A stretch of DNA of 36,778 bases from Rickettsiales bacterium. GTDB taxonomy: Bacteria; Pseudomonadota; Alphaproteobacteria; Rickettsiales; UBA1997. The notes under the pieces were generated by a model. It worked only from the letters and a program-made list of their open reading frames with translations. It searched no databases and was not told the origin of the DNA. The DNA lies in NCBI GenBank assembly GCA_020054685.1, contig JAHXBS010000022.1, positions 32,685 to 69,462 on the forward strand. Direction: 5' to 3'. Below, piece after piece: positions 18,080-27,941 of the stretch (its first letter is position 1; each line of letters starts with the position of its first letter). The position numbers were made by a program, and so were the translations under genes.

Positions 18080-19486
18080 TTGAAGAATAGCATTAAATCT
18101 TATAATATCTCAGGATCAGAAACTCTACCCATCATTGAAGGTGGTAAAGGCGTTGGCGTAACTACTGGTGTAACATCCGGTAATTTTGCAAAAAATAATT
18201 GTGTTGGTACATTTTCTGGTGTAAATGCTGACTGGGTTGATAGTAATAATAAATTAATACCATTAATTTATAAGGAAAATACCAGAAGGTTAAAGCATAA
18301 TGAGCTAATTGAATATTCAATAAAAGGTGGCATCTCTCAAGCAAAAATTGCTAATGATATAGCTGGTAAGAATGGCAGAATTCATATGAATGTTTTATGG
18401 GAAATGGGTGGTGCACAAAAAGTATTAACTGGGATTTTAGATGGCGCAAAAGATCTTGTTCATGGAATAACATGTGGTGCTGGCATGCCATATAAATTAT
18501 CAGAAATTGCAGAAAAATATCAGGTTTATTACTACCCCATAGTATCATCAATGAGAGCTTTTAGAGCATTATGGAAAAGAAATTATCACAAAGCTAAAAC
18601 ATTATTAGGTGGAGTTGTATATGAATGTCCATGGCGTGCAGGAGGACATAATGGTCTTTCTAACGCAGAAGACCCAAACGCTTATGAAGATCCATATCCA
18701 AGAGTTGCAGAAATTAGAACATTTATGAATTCAGTAGGGTTAAATGATGTTCCTATTGTTATGGCAGGGGGAGTATGGAATATAGAAGAATTTGATCACT
18801 GGCTATATAACCCAGAAATAGGACCTATTGTATTTCAATTTGGAACAAGACCAATAGTAACTAAAGAATATCCTGTACCTGAAGAGTGGAAACAAAAATT
18901 ATTAAATTTAAGCGAAGGAGATGTCTATCTTAACCGATTTAGCCCTACTGGTTTTTATTCTTCAGCAATTGAAAATGATTTTATCAAGGAGTTAAAATCT
19001 AGAGAAATAAGACAAGTTGAATATAGAGCAAAAGAAATAGATGATTTTAACCATAAAATTTCTTTTGGCAATAGAGGAAGATATGTATTTATTCAGGCAA
19101 AAAATAAGGGTCTTGTAACTAATTGGCAACAGCAAGGATTTATAGAGGCAATGAAAACTCCTGATCAAACATTAATGTTTGTTGATAAATCAAAAGCTGC
19201 CCAGATAGTAACTGATCAAATTAACTGTATGGGTTGTCTCAGTCATTGCAGATTTAGTAATTGGTCTGATAGAGAAGAAAATAATTTTAGCACCGGAACA
19301 AAATCAGATCCAAGAAGCTTTTGTATTCAAAAAACACTGCAAGATGTAAGAAATGGAATCGATATAAATAATCAATTAATGTTTTCTGGACATTCAGCCT
19401 TCAGATTTAAAGATGATGAATTATATAAAAATAATTATATTCCAACAATTAAGGAATTAATTGAAAGAATAATGATAGGTAAATAA
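18080..19486 (+). CDS. Nitronate monooxygenase / 2-nitropropane dioxygenase family protein
   Basis: This is a flavin-dependent TIM-barrel oxidoreductase of the NMO family. Visible features are LPIIEGGKGVGVTTG near the N-terminus, GKNGRIHMNVLWEMGGAQ, HGITCGAGMPYKLSEIA, AGGHNGLSNAEDPNAYEDPYPRV, VPIVMAGGVWNIEEFD, and FQFGTRPIVTKEYPVPEEWK. A Cys cluster CMGCLSHC follows near the C-terminus. There is no ATG at the 5' end. The longest frame begins at a TTG at 18014, but its first 22 codons fall in A/T repeats (ACAATTTAT twice). I prefer the TTG at 18080, giving MKNSIKSYNISGSE; the start is uncertain. True substrate unknown. argC follows after 2 bases. Confidence 0.82.
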   Translation: MKNSIKSYNISGSETLPIIEGGKGVGVTTGVTSGNFAKNNCVGTFSGVNADWVDSNNKLIPLIYKENTRRLKHNELIEYSIKGGISQAKIANDIAGKNGRIHMNVLWEMGGAQKVLTGILDGAKDLVHGITCGAGMPYKLSEIAEKYQVYYYPIVSSMRAFRALWKRNYHKAKTLLGGVVYECPWRAGGHNGLSNAEDPNAYEDPYPRVAEIRTFMNSVGLNDVPIVMAGGVWNIEEFDHWLYNPEIGPIVFQFGTRPIVTKEYPVPEEWKQKLLNLSEGDVYLNRFSPTGFYSSAIENDFIKELKSREIRQVEYRAKEIDDFNHKISFGNRGRYVFIQAKNKGLVTNWQQQGFIEAMKTPDQTLMFVDKSKAAQIVTDQINCMGCLSHCRFSNWSDREENNFSTGTKSDPRSFCIQKTLQDVRNGIDINNQLMFSGHSAFRFKDDELYKNNYIPTIKELIERIMIGK

Positions 19487-19488
19487 CT

Positions 19489-20532
19489 ATGAAAAAAGTT
19501 AAGGTAGCTATAATTGGATGCACAGGATATACAGGGCTAGAATTAATAAAGACATTATCAAACCATCAATATATTGAAATATCAGCACTTGTTGCTAATG
19601 AAAATGCTGGCAAATATATATCTGAAATATCACCTTCTTTATTGTCTCTACAACTTCCTATAATTTCAACATTTGATAAAATTAACTTAACCGAAAATGA
19701 TATTGCATTTTTATGCTTACCTCACAATACTGCACATAAATTAGTTGAAAAAATAATTAAGAAAAATAGCAATATCAAAATTATAGATCTTTCAGCAGAT
19801 TACAGAATCAATGATCAAGATTTATATAATCAGTATTATAATACTACTCATAGTAGCTTTTCTCTTCAAAAGGATTTTACATATGGACTTAGCGAAATAT
19901 ATAAAAATAGCATTAAGAAATCAAATTATATTTCATGTCCAGGATGTTATCCAACATCAATTTTGCTACCATTAATACCTTTATTAAAAAATAACCTTAT
20001 AAAAAATAACAATATTATTATTGATTCAAAATCTGGTTATAGCGGAGCTGGAAAATCAATAAATTCCAAATCATTATTTTGTGAAGTTAACAATTCCTTC
20101 AAAGCTTACAATATTTCAACCCATAAGCATATTATAGAAATTGAACAGGAATTATCTAAATTTGCCTTAAATAAAATTTCTGTTGAATTTACACCTCATA
20201 TAATTCCAATAAATGGAGGTATTTTGTCAACCATTTATTGCGATATATCAGATAAATATTCATATAATGATATTAATAACTGCCTGGTAACAAGTTATAA
20301 TGATAGTTTTTTTGTAAATTATGTAAGTGAACCTCCAGAAATTAAAGACGTTAAAAATACTAATTTTTGTAATTTTACAGCAAAAAAAGGTAGAACCAAT
20401 GGTAAATTAATTATTATAAGCGTTATTGATAATCTACTTAAGGGTGCATCTGGTCAAGCTGTACAAAATTTGAATCTAATTTATAATTTTGACGAAAGAA
20501 CAGCCCTAACACAACTCGCAAATCTTGCATGA
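19489..20532 (+). CDS. argC: N-acetyl-gamma-glutamyl-phosphate reductase
   Basis: ArgC reduces N-acetylglutamyl phosphate to the semialdehyde in arginine/ornithine synthesis, using NADPH. The 347 residues show the Rossmann start KVAIIGCTGYTGLELI, FLCLPHNTAHK, IIDLSADYR, the active-site Cys153 in CPGCYPTS, SGYSGAGKS, and THKHIIEIEQEL. Near the end lies a KGASGQAVQNLNLI block that is typical of ArgC. The gene is intact and overlaps mnmE by four bases (ATGA). No other arg gene is present in the window. Arginine synthesis is not expected in Rickettsiaceae or Anaplasmataceae. Confidence 0.96.
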   Translation: MKKVKVAIIGCTGYTGLELIKTLSNHQYIEISALVANENAGKYISEISPSLLSLQLPIISTFDKINLTENDIAFLCLPHNTAHKLVEKIIKKNSNIKIIDLSADYRINDQDLYNQYYNTTHSSFSLQKDFTYGLSEIYKNSIKKSNYISCPGCYPTSILLPLIPLLKNNLIKNNNIIIDSKSGYSGAGKSINSKSLFCEVNNSFKAYNISTHKHIIEIEQELSKFALNKISVEFTPHIIPINGGILSTIYCDISDKYSYNDINNCLVTSYNDSFFVNYVSEPPEIKDVKNTNFCNFTAKKGRTNGKLIIISVIDNLLKGASGQAVQNLNLIYNFDERTALTQLANLA

Positions 20533-21866
20533 CTACAATCTTTGCGCCAATCACATCAATGAATCAAAATGGTGTATGTGTAATTAGAATCTCAGGAGAT
20601 AATACCATTAATTGCTTAAGAGAGCTTGGCATTGACACTAATAAAATTAAAAATAGATTTTCTCATTTGCATAATATTATCATTGATAATGAGTTAATTG
20701 ATAATTCTCTTATCACCTACTTTAAGTCACCTAATAGCTATACTGGAGAAGATATCGCCGAAATTTCTATTCATGCCTCACCCTATATATATACAATAAT
20801 ATCTGCAAAATTATCCACAATTAATAATGTTAGAATTGCAGAAGCTGGAGAATTCTCCAAAAGAGCATTTATCAATAATAAAATTGACCTAATTAAAGCA
20901 GAGTCAGTTGTTGATTTAATATCATCTGAAACAAAAATTCAGCATCAACAAGCTATTAGACAATATAGCGGTAAAGTAAGTAATATATATCAGGCAATCA
21001 GACATAATATTATAAGTGCATTATCGAAAATTGAGGCACTTATAGACTTTCCTGAAGATGATATACCTAGTTCAATTATCGATGATATTAATAATATTGT
21101 ATTTAAAATTATAAATGAAATTAATAGCATTATTAATGACAATAATATTGGCCAGAAAATTAAAAAAGGCCTACAAATTGTAATTATAGGCCAGCCAAAT
21201 GTTGGTAAATCAACATTGATTAATTTTCTTTCAAATGATAATATTGCTATAACATCCGATATTTCAGGTACTACTCGTGATGTAATATCTTCCTACATTA
21301 ATATTGAGGATATACCAATTAATCTATTTGATACTGCTGGAATCAGAAAAACTAATAATAAAATTGAATCTGAAGGTATTAAAAGGGCAATAAACAAAGC
21401 TGATGATAGTGATCTAAAAATTATTGTAATAGATCCATCTAAAAATTTATCCAATGATATTATTAAATTAATTGATCATAATTCATTAATTTTAATCAAT
21501 AAAATTGATAATAGTAACAATGATGAAATTATGGATAAAATAAAATTTATTAGTAACTATTGTGAAAATATTATCGAAATTTCATTAAAAAATGAGGTTA
21601 ATATAGAGAGTATAAAGCCAAAAATTGCAAAATTGCTCAAAAATAAATTCAATAATATAAATAGCTCTATTATTACCAGTCAAAGACACAGATCATGCCT
21701 AATTAAATCAATTACACATCTAAATAATTTTAATTTAAATAAAAATATAGAAATAGCTGCTGAAGATTTAAGATTAGCAGCTCATGAAATATCTGTTATC
21801 ACTGGCAGTATAAATATTGATAATATCTTAGATGAAATATTTAGCAAATTTTGTATTGGCAAATAA
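20529..21866 (+). CDS. mnmE: tRNA modification GTPase MnmE
   Basis: MnmE, with MnmG, places the carboxymethylaminomethyl group on U34 of several tRNAs. The 445 residues have the folate-binding N-domain (TIFAPITS..GVCVIRISG, SYTGEDIAEISIHAS, EAGEFSKRAFINNKIDL) and a helical domain. The inserted G domain has P-loop GQPNVGKS (221-228), GTTRD (247-251), DTAG (268-271) and INKID. The C-terminal FCIGK carries the catalytic Cys. All catalytic features are present. mnmG is not adjacent. It is translationally coupled to argC. Confidence 0.97.
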   Translation: MTTIFAPITSMNQNGVCVIRISGDNTINCLRELGIDTNKIKNRFSHLHNIIIDNELIDNSLITYFKSPNSYTGEDIAEISIHASPYIYTIISAKLSTINNVRIAEAGEFSKRAFINNKIDLIKAESVVDLISSETKIQHQQAIRQYSGKVSNIYQAIRHNIISALSKIEALIDFPEDDIPSSIIDDINNIVFKIINEINSIINDNNIGQKIKKGLQIVIIGQPNVGKSTLINFLSNDNIAITSDISGTTRDVISSYINIEDIPINLFDTAGIRKTNNKIESEGIKRAINKADDSDLKIIVIDPSKNLSNDIIKLIDHNSLILINKIDNSNNDEIMDKIKFISNYCENIIEISLKNEVNIESIKPKIAKLLKNKFNNINSSIITSQRHRSCLIKSITHLNNFNLNKNIEIAAEDLRLAAHEISVITGSINIDNILDEIFSKFCIGK

Positions 21867-21888
21867 TCAAAAAATAGACAGCAAAAAT

Positions 21889-23676
21889 CTAAACAGCATT
21901 AATATTTTTGGTTTTATAATCTTTTGCCTGCTTTCCTAGGAGTATTTCATTATGAGATGATCCAGCTGGTATCATTGGAAATACATTTTCTGACTTTTCT
22001 ACTAAACAATTAAATAAAACAGGACCATCATGCGTAATCATTTCATTTATTTTATTTTCAAGTTCAGATGGCTTGCTGCATTCTATTCCTTTAATGTGAA
22101 AAGATTCTGCTAATTTCATAAAGTTAGGAAGAGATTCCATATATGATTGACTTTCCCTTTTTTCATATATTAATTCCTGCCACTGTCTAACCATACCCAT
22201 ATATTGATTATTAATTATAAATATTTTAACAGGAATATTATATTGCCTAATAGTAGATAATTCTTGCATATTCATCATAAATGATGCATCACCACTAACA
22301 CAAATCACTAAATCATCCGGATTAGCAATTTGAGCACCAATAGCAGCTGGAATACCATATCCCATTGTGCCTAATCCGCCAGAAGTTAGCCATTTATTAG
22401 GTTGATTAAATTGTATATATTGAGCGCTCCACATTTGATGCTGACCAACATCAGTTGAAATATAGGGATTTCTGCTTACAGTTAATTTATTTAATATTTG
22501 TAATGCATATTCTGGCTTAATAAACTCATCAGATTTTTCATAGGATAATGAATCAATTTTTTGCCAATGATTTATTTGATCCCACCATATATTAATATAG
22601 TTATTATTTGATATTTTTCTTTTATTTATCTCTTCAATTATTTTGGTAATAGCAAAAGATGCATCACAATTAATAGCAACATCAACATTAATTATTTTGT
22701 TAATTGAGCAGGCATCTATATCAATATGTATTTTCTTAGAATTAGGAGAAAATCCACTAACCTTCCCAGTAACTCTATCATCAAATCTAGCACCAATATT
22801 AATCATTACATCGCAATCATACATAGCCATATTCGCCTCATATGTTCCGTGCATTCCTAACATACCAATAAATTGCTTATCAATTGCTGGAAGAGCCCCC
22901 AAACCCAGTAGTGTTGAAGTTCTTCGATAATTCAGTGTTTTAACAAGCTCTGTCAATTTTTCACATGCTATTTTGCCAGAGTTAATAACACCACCACCTA
23001 TATAAAAAATTGGCTTTTTAGCAGCTAATATTAAATCAACAGCATTATTAAGATCATTATTACTAATATTTGTTTTTTTAGAAAAAACCTTATATGAAGG
23101 CCTATTAATTATAATCTTTTTATCATATGAACCAAGAGCATTTTGAATATCTTTAGGTATATCGATTAATATTGGACCTGGCCTGTTAGTAGTGGCAATA
23201 TGAAATGCTTCATGAATAATATAGCCAAGATCATCTATATTTTTAACAAGGTAATTATGCTTAGTACAAGATCGGGTAAGACCGGTAATATCTGCTTCTT
23301 GAAATCCATCAGTACCAATAATATTTGTAGCAACCTGGCCTGAAATACATATTAAAGGTATTGAGTCCATATATGCATCAGTAAGTCCAGTAATAGTATT
23401 TGTTGCACCAGGACCAGAAGTTACAGTAACTACTCCAACTTTTCCTGTTGATCTTGCATAACCCTCAGCTGCATGAGTAGCTCCTTGCTCATGTCTAGTT
23501 AATATATGTTTTATTTTGGATTGCTTGTAAAGCTCGTCATAAAATGGTAATATGGCACCACCTGGATAACCAAAAATTTCTGTAACATTTTCATTTGCCA
23601 GCGCTTTAAGTATTATCTGTGCGCCACTATATTTTTTTATTGAGTTTGATCCTGTATTTGATGCTTGCTTATTCAT
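21889..23676 (-). CDS. ilvB: Acetolactate synthase large subunit
   Basis: This is the thiamine-diphosphate enzyme that makes acetolactate or acetohydroxybutyrate, the first common step of valine, leucine and isoleucine synthesis. The 595 residues start with a short polar tail, then GYPGGAILPFYDEL, the catalytic Glu63 in TRHEQGATHAAEGYAR, and VTSGPGATNTITGL. The FAD-region GARFDDRVTGK and the ThDP/Mg motif GDASFMMNMQEL..NNQYMGMVRQWQ follow. It is an anabolic-type AHAS by length and by the RFDDR motif. The regulatory subunit gene (ilvN/ilvH), often adjacent, is not in the window. Its promoter must lie in the 96 bases shared with the divergent fabZ gene, but I see no clear one. Confidence 0.95.
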   Translation of the reverse strand: MNKQASNTGSNSIKKYSGAQIILKALANENVTEIFGYPGGAILPFYDELYKQSKIKHILTRHEQGATHAAEGYARSTGKVGVVTVTSGPGATNTITGLTDAYMDSIPLICISGQVATNIIGTDGFQEADITGLTRSCTKHNYLVKNIDDLGYIIHEAFHIATTNRPGPILIDIPKDIQNALGSYDKKIIINRPSYKVFSKKTNISNNDLNNAVDLILAAKKPIFYIGGGVINSGKIACEKLTELVKTLNYRRTSTLLGLGALPAIDKQFIGMLGMHGTYEANMAMYDCDVMINIGARFDDRVTGKVSGFSPNSKKIHIDIDACSINKIINVDVAINCDASFAITKIIEEINKRKISNNNYINIWWDQINHWQKIDSLSYEKSDEFIKPEYALQILNKLTVSRNPYISTDVGQHQMWSAQYIQFNQPNKWLTSGGLGTMGYGIPAAIGAQIANPDDLVICVSGDASFMMNMQELSTIRQYNIPVKIFIINNQYMGMVRQWQELIYEKRESQSYMESLPNFMKLAESFHIKGIECSKPSELENKINEMITHDGPVLFNCLVEKSENVFPMIPAGSSHNEILLGKQAKDYKTKNINAV

Positions 23677-23772
23677 TTTTATTTTATAAAAGTAATAATA
23701 TTTTTAATTTAATAGCATTATTTAGTTAGTGCAACAACTTATTAATAAATTACAGTTAAATTTTTAAAATAT

Positions 23773-24213
23773 ATGAGCCATATCAACATTAATGAAATCC
23801 TAAAATTAATACCTCATAGATATCCTTTCTTACTTATTGATAGAGTTTTGGAGGTCAAATATGGAGAAGAAATCAGAGCAATTAAAAATGTAACTTTTAA
23901 TGAGCCCTTTTTTATTGGTCATTTTCCTGATCATCCAATAATGCCAGGTGTCCTTATTATTGAAGCAATGGCACAAGCTGGTGCATTAATGGTAACATCA
24001 GCACCTGATTTTGATCCATCAACAAAACTTGTATATTTCATGTCTATTGATAATGCTAAATTTAGAAAACCAGTAACACCTGGAGATAGATTAGAAATAA
24101 TAGTAAAGAAAATTCAGTCTAGAAAAAATGTGTGGAAGCTTGATTGTGTTGCAATGGTTGATGATCAAAAAGTATCTGAAGCATTAATATCTGCTATGAT
24201 TATTGATAAGTAA
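23773..24213 (+). CDS. fabZ: 3-hydroxyacyl-[ACP] dehydratase FabZ
   Basis: FabZ removes water from 3-hydroxyacyl-ACP in fatty-acid elongation. The 146 residues are a single hot-dog fold: LIPHRYPFLLIDRVLE, then FFIGHFPDHPIMPGVLIIEAMAQAGA with catalytic His50 and Glu64. Later blocks include FRKPVTPGDRLEI. It is followed after 3 bases by lpxA, the usual pairing of FabZ with lipid A synthesis, where the two draw on 3-hydroxyacyl-ACP. lpxD and lpxB do not flank it here. Confidence 0.97.
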   Translation: MSHININEILKLIPHRYPFLLIDRVLEVKYGEEIRAIKNVTFNEPFFIGHFPDHPIMPGVLIIEAMAQAGALMVTSAPDFDPSTKLVYFMSIDNAKFRKPVTPGDRLEIIVKKIQSRKNVWKLDCVAMVDDQKVSEALISAMIIDK

Positions 24214-24216
24214 ATT

Positions 24217-25008
24217 ATGACAAATATCCATAAAACAGCTATTATAGAAAAAGGTGCCGATATTGCAAATTCTGCTATTATAGGCCCTTATTGCACAATT
24301 GGAAAAGATGTAAAAATAGGCAATAATTCAATTTTAAAATCTCATATTATTATTGAGGGATCCACTATAATTGGTGAAAATAACTTAATTTATCCATTTT
24401 CTACTATTGGTACAAATCCACAGGACCTTAAATTTAACAATGAAGATTCTCGATTAATAATTGGCAATAATAATACCATTAGAGAGCATGTAACCATTCA
24501 TAAAGGTACTAAAGATGGAATAATGGAGACTAGAATAGGAAATAATTGCTTATTAATGGTTGGTGTCCATATTGCTCATGATTGCATAATTAATAATAAT
24601 GTAATATTAGCAAATAATGCAACCTTAGCAGGTCATGTAGAAATACAAGATAATGTTATTATTGGCGGTCTTTCAGCAATTCATCAATTTGTAAAAATTG
24701 GTAAGGGTGCAATGATTGGAGGCATGTCTGGTATAGAGGGAGACATTATTTCTTATGCATTAGCTATGGGCGAGAGAGCTTCATTATCAGGGCTAAATCT
24801 AGTCGGCCTTAAAAGATCAAAAATATCCAAAGATCAAATAAATAATCTAAGGCATTTTTTTAATGAACTTTACAGTGATAACTCAATTTCAATTAGAGAT
24901 AGAATCTTATCAATTGGTAAAAAATATGATGATAACATGGTTAATAGTATTATCGATTTTATAAATAATAAATCATCAAGAGGATTACTAAAATATAAAA
25001 AATCATGA
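24217..25008 (+). CDS. lpxA: UDP-N-acetylglucosamine acyltransferase
   Basis: LpxA adds a 3-hydroxyacyl chain to UDP-GlcNAc, the first step of lipid A. The 263 residues form hexapeptide repeats of a left-handed beta-helix (IGPYCTIGKDVKIG, IGENNLIYPF) with NPQDLKF. The active-site HIAHDC has His118 and His121 (E. coli His122/His125), followed by ILANNATLAGHV. The C-terminal helical region begins around NLVGLKRSKIS. It supports an LPS-bearing outer membrane. The end overlaps dnaQ by 4 bases (ATGA). Confidence 0.97.
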   Translation: MTNIHKTAIIEKGADIANSAIIGPYCTIGKDVKIGNNSILKSHIIIEGSTIIGENNLIYPFSTIGTNPQDLKFNNEDSRLIIGNNNTIREHVTIHKGTKDGIMETRIGNNCLLMVGVHIAHDCIINNNVILANNATLAGHVEIQDNVIIGGLSAIHQFVKIGKGAMIGGMSGIEGDIISYALAMGERASLSGLNLVGLKRSKISKDQINNLRHFFNELYSDNSISIRDRILSIGKKYDDNMVNSIIDFINNKSSRGLLKYKKS

Positions 25009-25700
25009 GAGAAATATGCCTTGATACAGAGACAACTGGTCTTGATCCTAGACAGGGACACAAAGTTATTGAGATTGCTTGTATTGAGTTAATTAATAGA
25101 GTTAAAACAGATAACCACTTTCATTGCTACATTAACCCTAGAAGGGATGTTCCTCAAGAAGCATTTGCAGTTCATGGACTTTCAACAGATTTCTTAAAGG
25201 ATAAGCCTATTTTTGATCATATTGCTTATAAATTTATCGACTTTATTAAGGACTCAAATATTATAGCTCATAATGCAAATTTTGATGTAAAATTTCTAAA
25301 TTTTGAGTTACAATTAGTTGGTATTAAGCCCCTAGAAAAATCAAGAATTATAGACTCTTTAGTTATTGCAAGAAAAAAATTTCCCGGCTCTCCAGCATCA
25401 TTAGACGCATTATGTAAAAGATTTAATATAGATCTATCAAAAAGATCGCTCCATGGTGCATTACTTGATACACAACTTTTATGCGATGTATATATTGAGC
25501 TTATGGGAGGAGCGCAAGAAGATTTCAAATTTGACAATAATAAATTAAAAAACTCACAAATAGATACTCTTATAAATTTACACAATATTAGCAACACCAT
25601 CATCAGAACAAAAAATTCAACACCAAATAATGAAGACCTATCAAAACATAAGGAATTTATTCTTTCAAATTTTTCCACTAATTTGTGGCAATATAACTAA
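25005..25700 (+). CDS. dnaQ: DNA polymerase III epsilon subunit (3'-5' proofreading exonuclease)
   Basis: This is the proofreading subunit of the replicative polymerase. The 231 residues show the DEDDh exonuclease motifs: EICLDTETTGLDP (Asp7, Glu9) for Exo I, NIIAHNANFDVKFLN for Exo II, and HGALLDTQLLCDVY for Exo III. VIEIACIELINR and FAVHGLS are also family-typical. A short C-terminal tail of about 50 residues probably binds the alpha subunit. It overlaps lpxA by 4 bases, and its 3' end carries the first 71 bases of the comEC frame. Confidence 0.95.
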   Translation: MREICLDTETTGLDPRQGHKVIEIACIELINRVKTDNHFHCYINPRRDVPQEAFAVHGLSTDFLKDKPIFDHIAYKFIDFIKDSNIIAHNANFDVKFLNFELQLVGIKPLEKSRIIDSLVIARKKFPGSPASLDALCKRFNIDLSKRSLHGALLDTQLLCDVYIELMGGAQEDFKFDNNKLKNSQIDTLINLHNISNTIIRTKNSTPNNEDLSKHKEFILSNFSTNLWQYN

Positions 25701-27855
25701 ATTTTTTAAATTTAATTTTACATTAATCAAATTTGATTATGTTTTTATTGCTGCAATTGTAATTATCTCATCCTTTTTACTTTATATTTATCACCAAGAA
25801 GCCATATATAATCTAATCAATTTACTGATATTATTATATTTTTTTTCAATATTAGGATATCTTATATTTTACCAATCATTTTTTCAGCTTTTATTTTTAA
25901 TATTTTTTATAATTATATCATCCCTACTCTATTGCACCTTTTATGACAAATATATAGATAACAATCTTGAAATTGACAATAAATTTTATGCAAATATTTC
26001 TGGAGATGTAATTTATCTAAAGGAGATAAGTAATAATAGTAAAAAGTCATTAATATTAACATTAAATAATATTATAATAACTAAGCCTAAAGAAAATACT
26101 AAAAAACAAGGAAAAAAGAACTCTAAATTATATAGTAAAAATTTTATAAAAAGAAATTATACAAATCTAGATGACTATATGGATATTGATATATTTGCTT
26201 TATCTTATAAGGATAAATATGTTAATCCAAATTGGGTTAAAAATAATAATATAGAATATATCATAAATCCTCCCAAAAAAATTAAAATTATAATACCATC
26301 TCATCATAATAAAAAACCTATTAGGATTAGCGATAAAATTTCTATAAATGCTTTTTTTTATAATAGCACAAATAAAATATTCCCAGGTGATTTTGATTAT
26401 AAAATATATAATAAATCTCAAAAAATTTCTGGCTTTGGAATTGCATCTTCAATACCATTAATAAAAAGCAATGACAATATTAATTTTTTTTCAAAAATTC
26501 GCATAATAATATCATCAAAAATTGATAATTCGCTAATCAATAATCAAAATGCAATAACTAAAGCTCTGCTAATTGGTGATAAATCAAATATTTCAAAAAA
26601 TATAAATGACAATATTAATAATGCTGGAATATCGCTTCTTTTATCTATTTCAGGATTTCATATTGCATTAGCAGGTGGAATTTTCTTTATAATAACTAGA
26701 TATATCCTATCAAGAAGTGAGTATATATCACTAAATTTTAACATAAAATTAATAGCTTCAATAATAGCATTAATTGCATGCTTTTTTTATTTTGCAATTA
26801 GCGGATGTAAAATTCCAACTCAAAGAGCATTTTTAGCATTTCTTGTAGCAATTGGTGCATTACTTAAAAAAGAAAAACTTAACATAATTAGAGCACTTTC
26901 TATTATTGCAATAATTATTGCTATATTTAACCCTTATAATGTTGCTAATATTGGATATCAATTATCATTTATGGCTGTTCTTATAATTGCTAAATTTGCT
27001 AAAAAATATCCATATAAATCACGTACCATAATATTATTAATAATTAACTATATATATAATATATTAATTATCTCTATATTCATTCAGATTTTTTCATTAC
27101 CGATATTATTATATAATTTTGGCAAAATTAATCTATTATCACCAATTGCTAATATAATTGCAATTCCTATTACAAGCTTTATTACAATGCCATTAGGATT
27201 TTTATCAATATTGCTAATGCCACTAAATCTTCAAGATATTAGCTTAAATCTAATGGGAAAATCAATTAATATAATTGAGCTATTATCATATTTAATATCA
27301 AATGCAAAATATAATAATTTCAAACTAGATACTATATCTGGATATGGATCATATATATCATTTATAATTTCAATAATATTAATTACAAATATTAGCCAAA
27401 ATCAAATAAAAATATATATATTATATATACTGACTTTATTATTGTTAATTAAATCTACTAAATATGATATTGCCTTTAATAAGGATCAAAACTTTTTTGT
27501 AATATTTGATCACGAAAAGCAATTACTTAAATTCTCTAAAAAAATAAGATCACAAAAAATAATAAAAAAATGGCAAGATAATTATAATAATTACAATCAT
27601 ATATTTGCCAATAATTGTGATCAATATTGCCTTATTAATATCAAAAATAAGCAACTAATAATAATAAATTCAAGGATAAAGAATGCTACTATTTGCAATT
27701 TTATGAATTATGACTATGTAATAAATCTAACTAGAAAATATAAATTACCAAATTGTATAGTTGATAATAAAAAAATAGATAATATAGATTTTGCAGTAAA
27801 TGGTGGCCATTTTTTTAAGATTAGCAATAAAATTAAGATTAATTTTAGCAAGTAA
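25630..27855 (+). CDS. comEC: ComEC/Rec2-family DNA-uptake channel protein
   Basis: ComEC is the inner-membrane channel for imported single-stranded DNA in natural transformation. The 741 residues begin with hydrophobic segments (about 34-100), then a soluble DUF4131-like region. The Competence domain follows from about residue 300, with LLSISGFHIALAGG (the SGLH-type motif), ISGCKIPTQRAFL and GYQLSFMAVL, and many membrane helices. The C-terminal about 120 residues are soluble and are not a recognisable metallo-beta-lactamase domain. The only good start, ATG 25630, lies 71 bases inside dnaQ in another frame; I see no later ATG, GTG or TTG near the dnaQ stop. Other competence genes are absent from the window. 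Confidence 0.9.
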   Translation: MKTYQNIRNLFFQIFPLICGNITKFFKFNFTLIKFDYVFIAAIVIISSFLLYIYHQEAIYNLINLLILLYFFSILGYLIFYQSFFQLLFLIFFIIISSLLYCTFYDKYIDNNLEIDNKFYANISGDVIYLKEISNNSKKSLILTLNNIIITKPKENTKKQGKKNSKLYSKNFIKRNYTNLDDYMDIDIFALSYKDKYVNPNWVKNNNIEYIINPPKKIKIIIPSHHNKKPIRISDKISINAFFYNSTNKIFPGDFDYKIYNKSQKISGFGIASSIPLIKSNDNINFFSKIRIIISSKIDNSLINNQNAITKALLIGDKSNISKNINDNINNAGISLLLSISGFHIALAGGIFFIITRYILSRSEYISLNFNIKLIASIIALIACFFYFAISGCKIPTQRAFLAFLVAIGALLKKEKLNIIRALSIIAIIIAIFNPYNVANIGYQLSFMAVLIIAKFAKKYPYKSRTIILLIINYIYNILIISIFIQIFSLPILLYNFGKINLLSPIANIIAIPITSFITMPLGFLSILLMPLNLQDISLNLMGKSINIIELLSYLISNAKYNNFKLDTISGYGSYISFIISIILITNISQNQIKIYILYILTLLLLIKSTKYDIAFNKDQNFFVIFDHEKQLLKFSKKIRSQKIIKKWQDNYNNYNHIFANNCDQYCLINIKNKQLIIINSRIKNATICNFMNYDYVINLTRKYKLPNCIVDNKKIDNIDFAVNGGHFFKISNKIKINFSK

Positions 27856-27860
27856 AATGA

Positions 27861-27904
27861 TTAAATTATAAATTATATAATTAGCTGATATTATTATAAT
27901 TTAA
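27861..27904. terminator. AT-only inverted repeat between convergent comEC and tRNA-Glu
   Basis: TTAAATTATAA (27861-27871) and TTATAATTTAA (27894-27904) form a perfect 11-bp stem; the loop contains a smaller palindrome, ATTATATAAT. It lies between convergent transcripts and may stop both. The lack of G/C makes this tentative. Confidence 0.35.
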
Positions 27905-27941
27905 AATTATTATTATGTAATTTAGTAAGCTGAAAAGAGAT

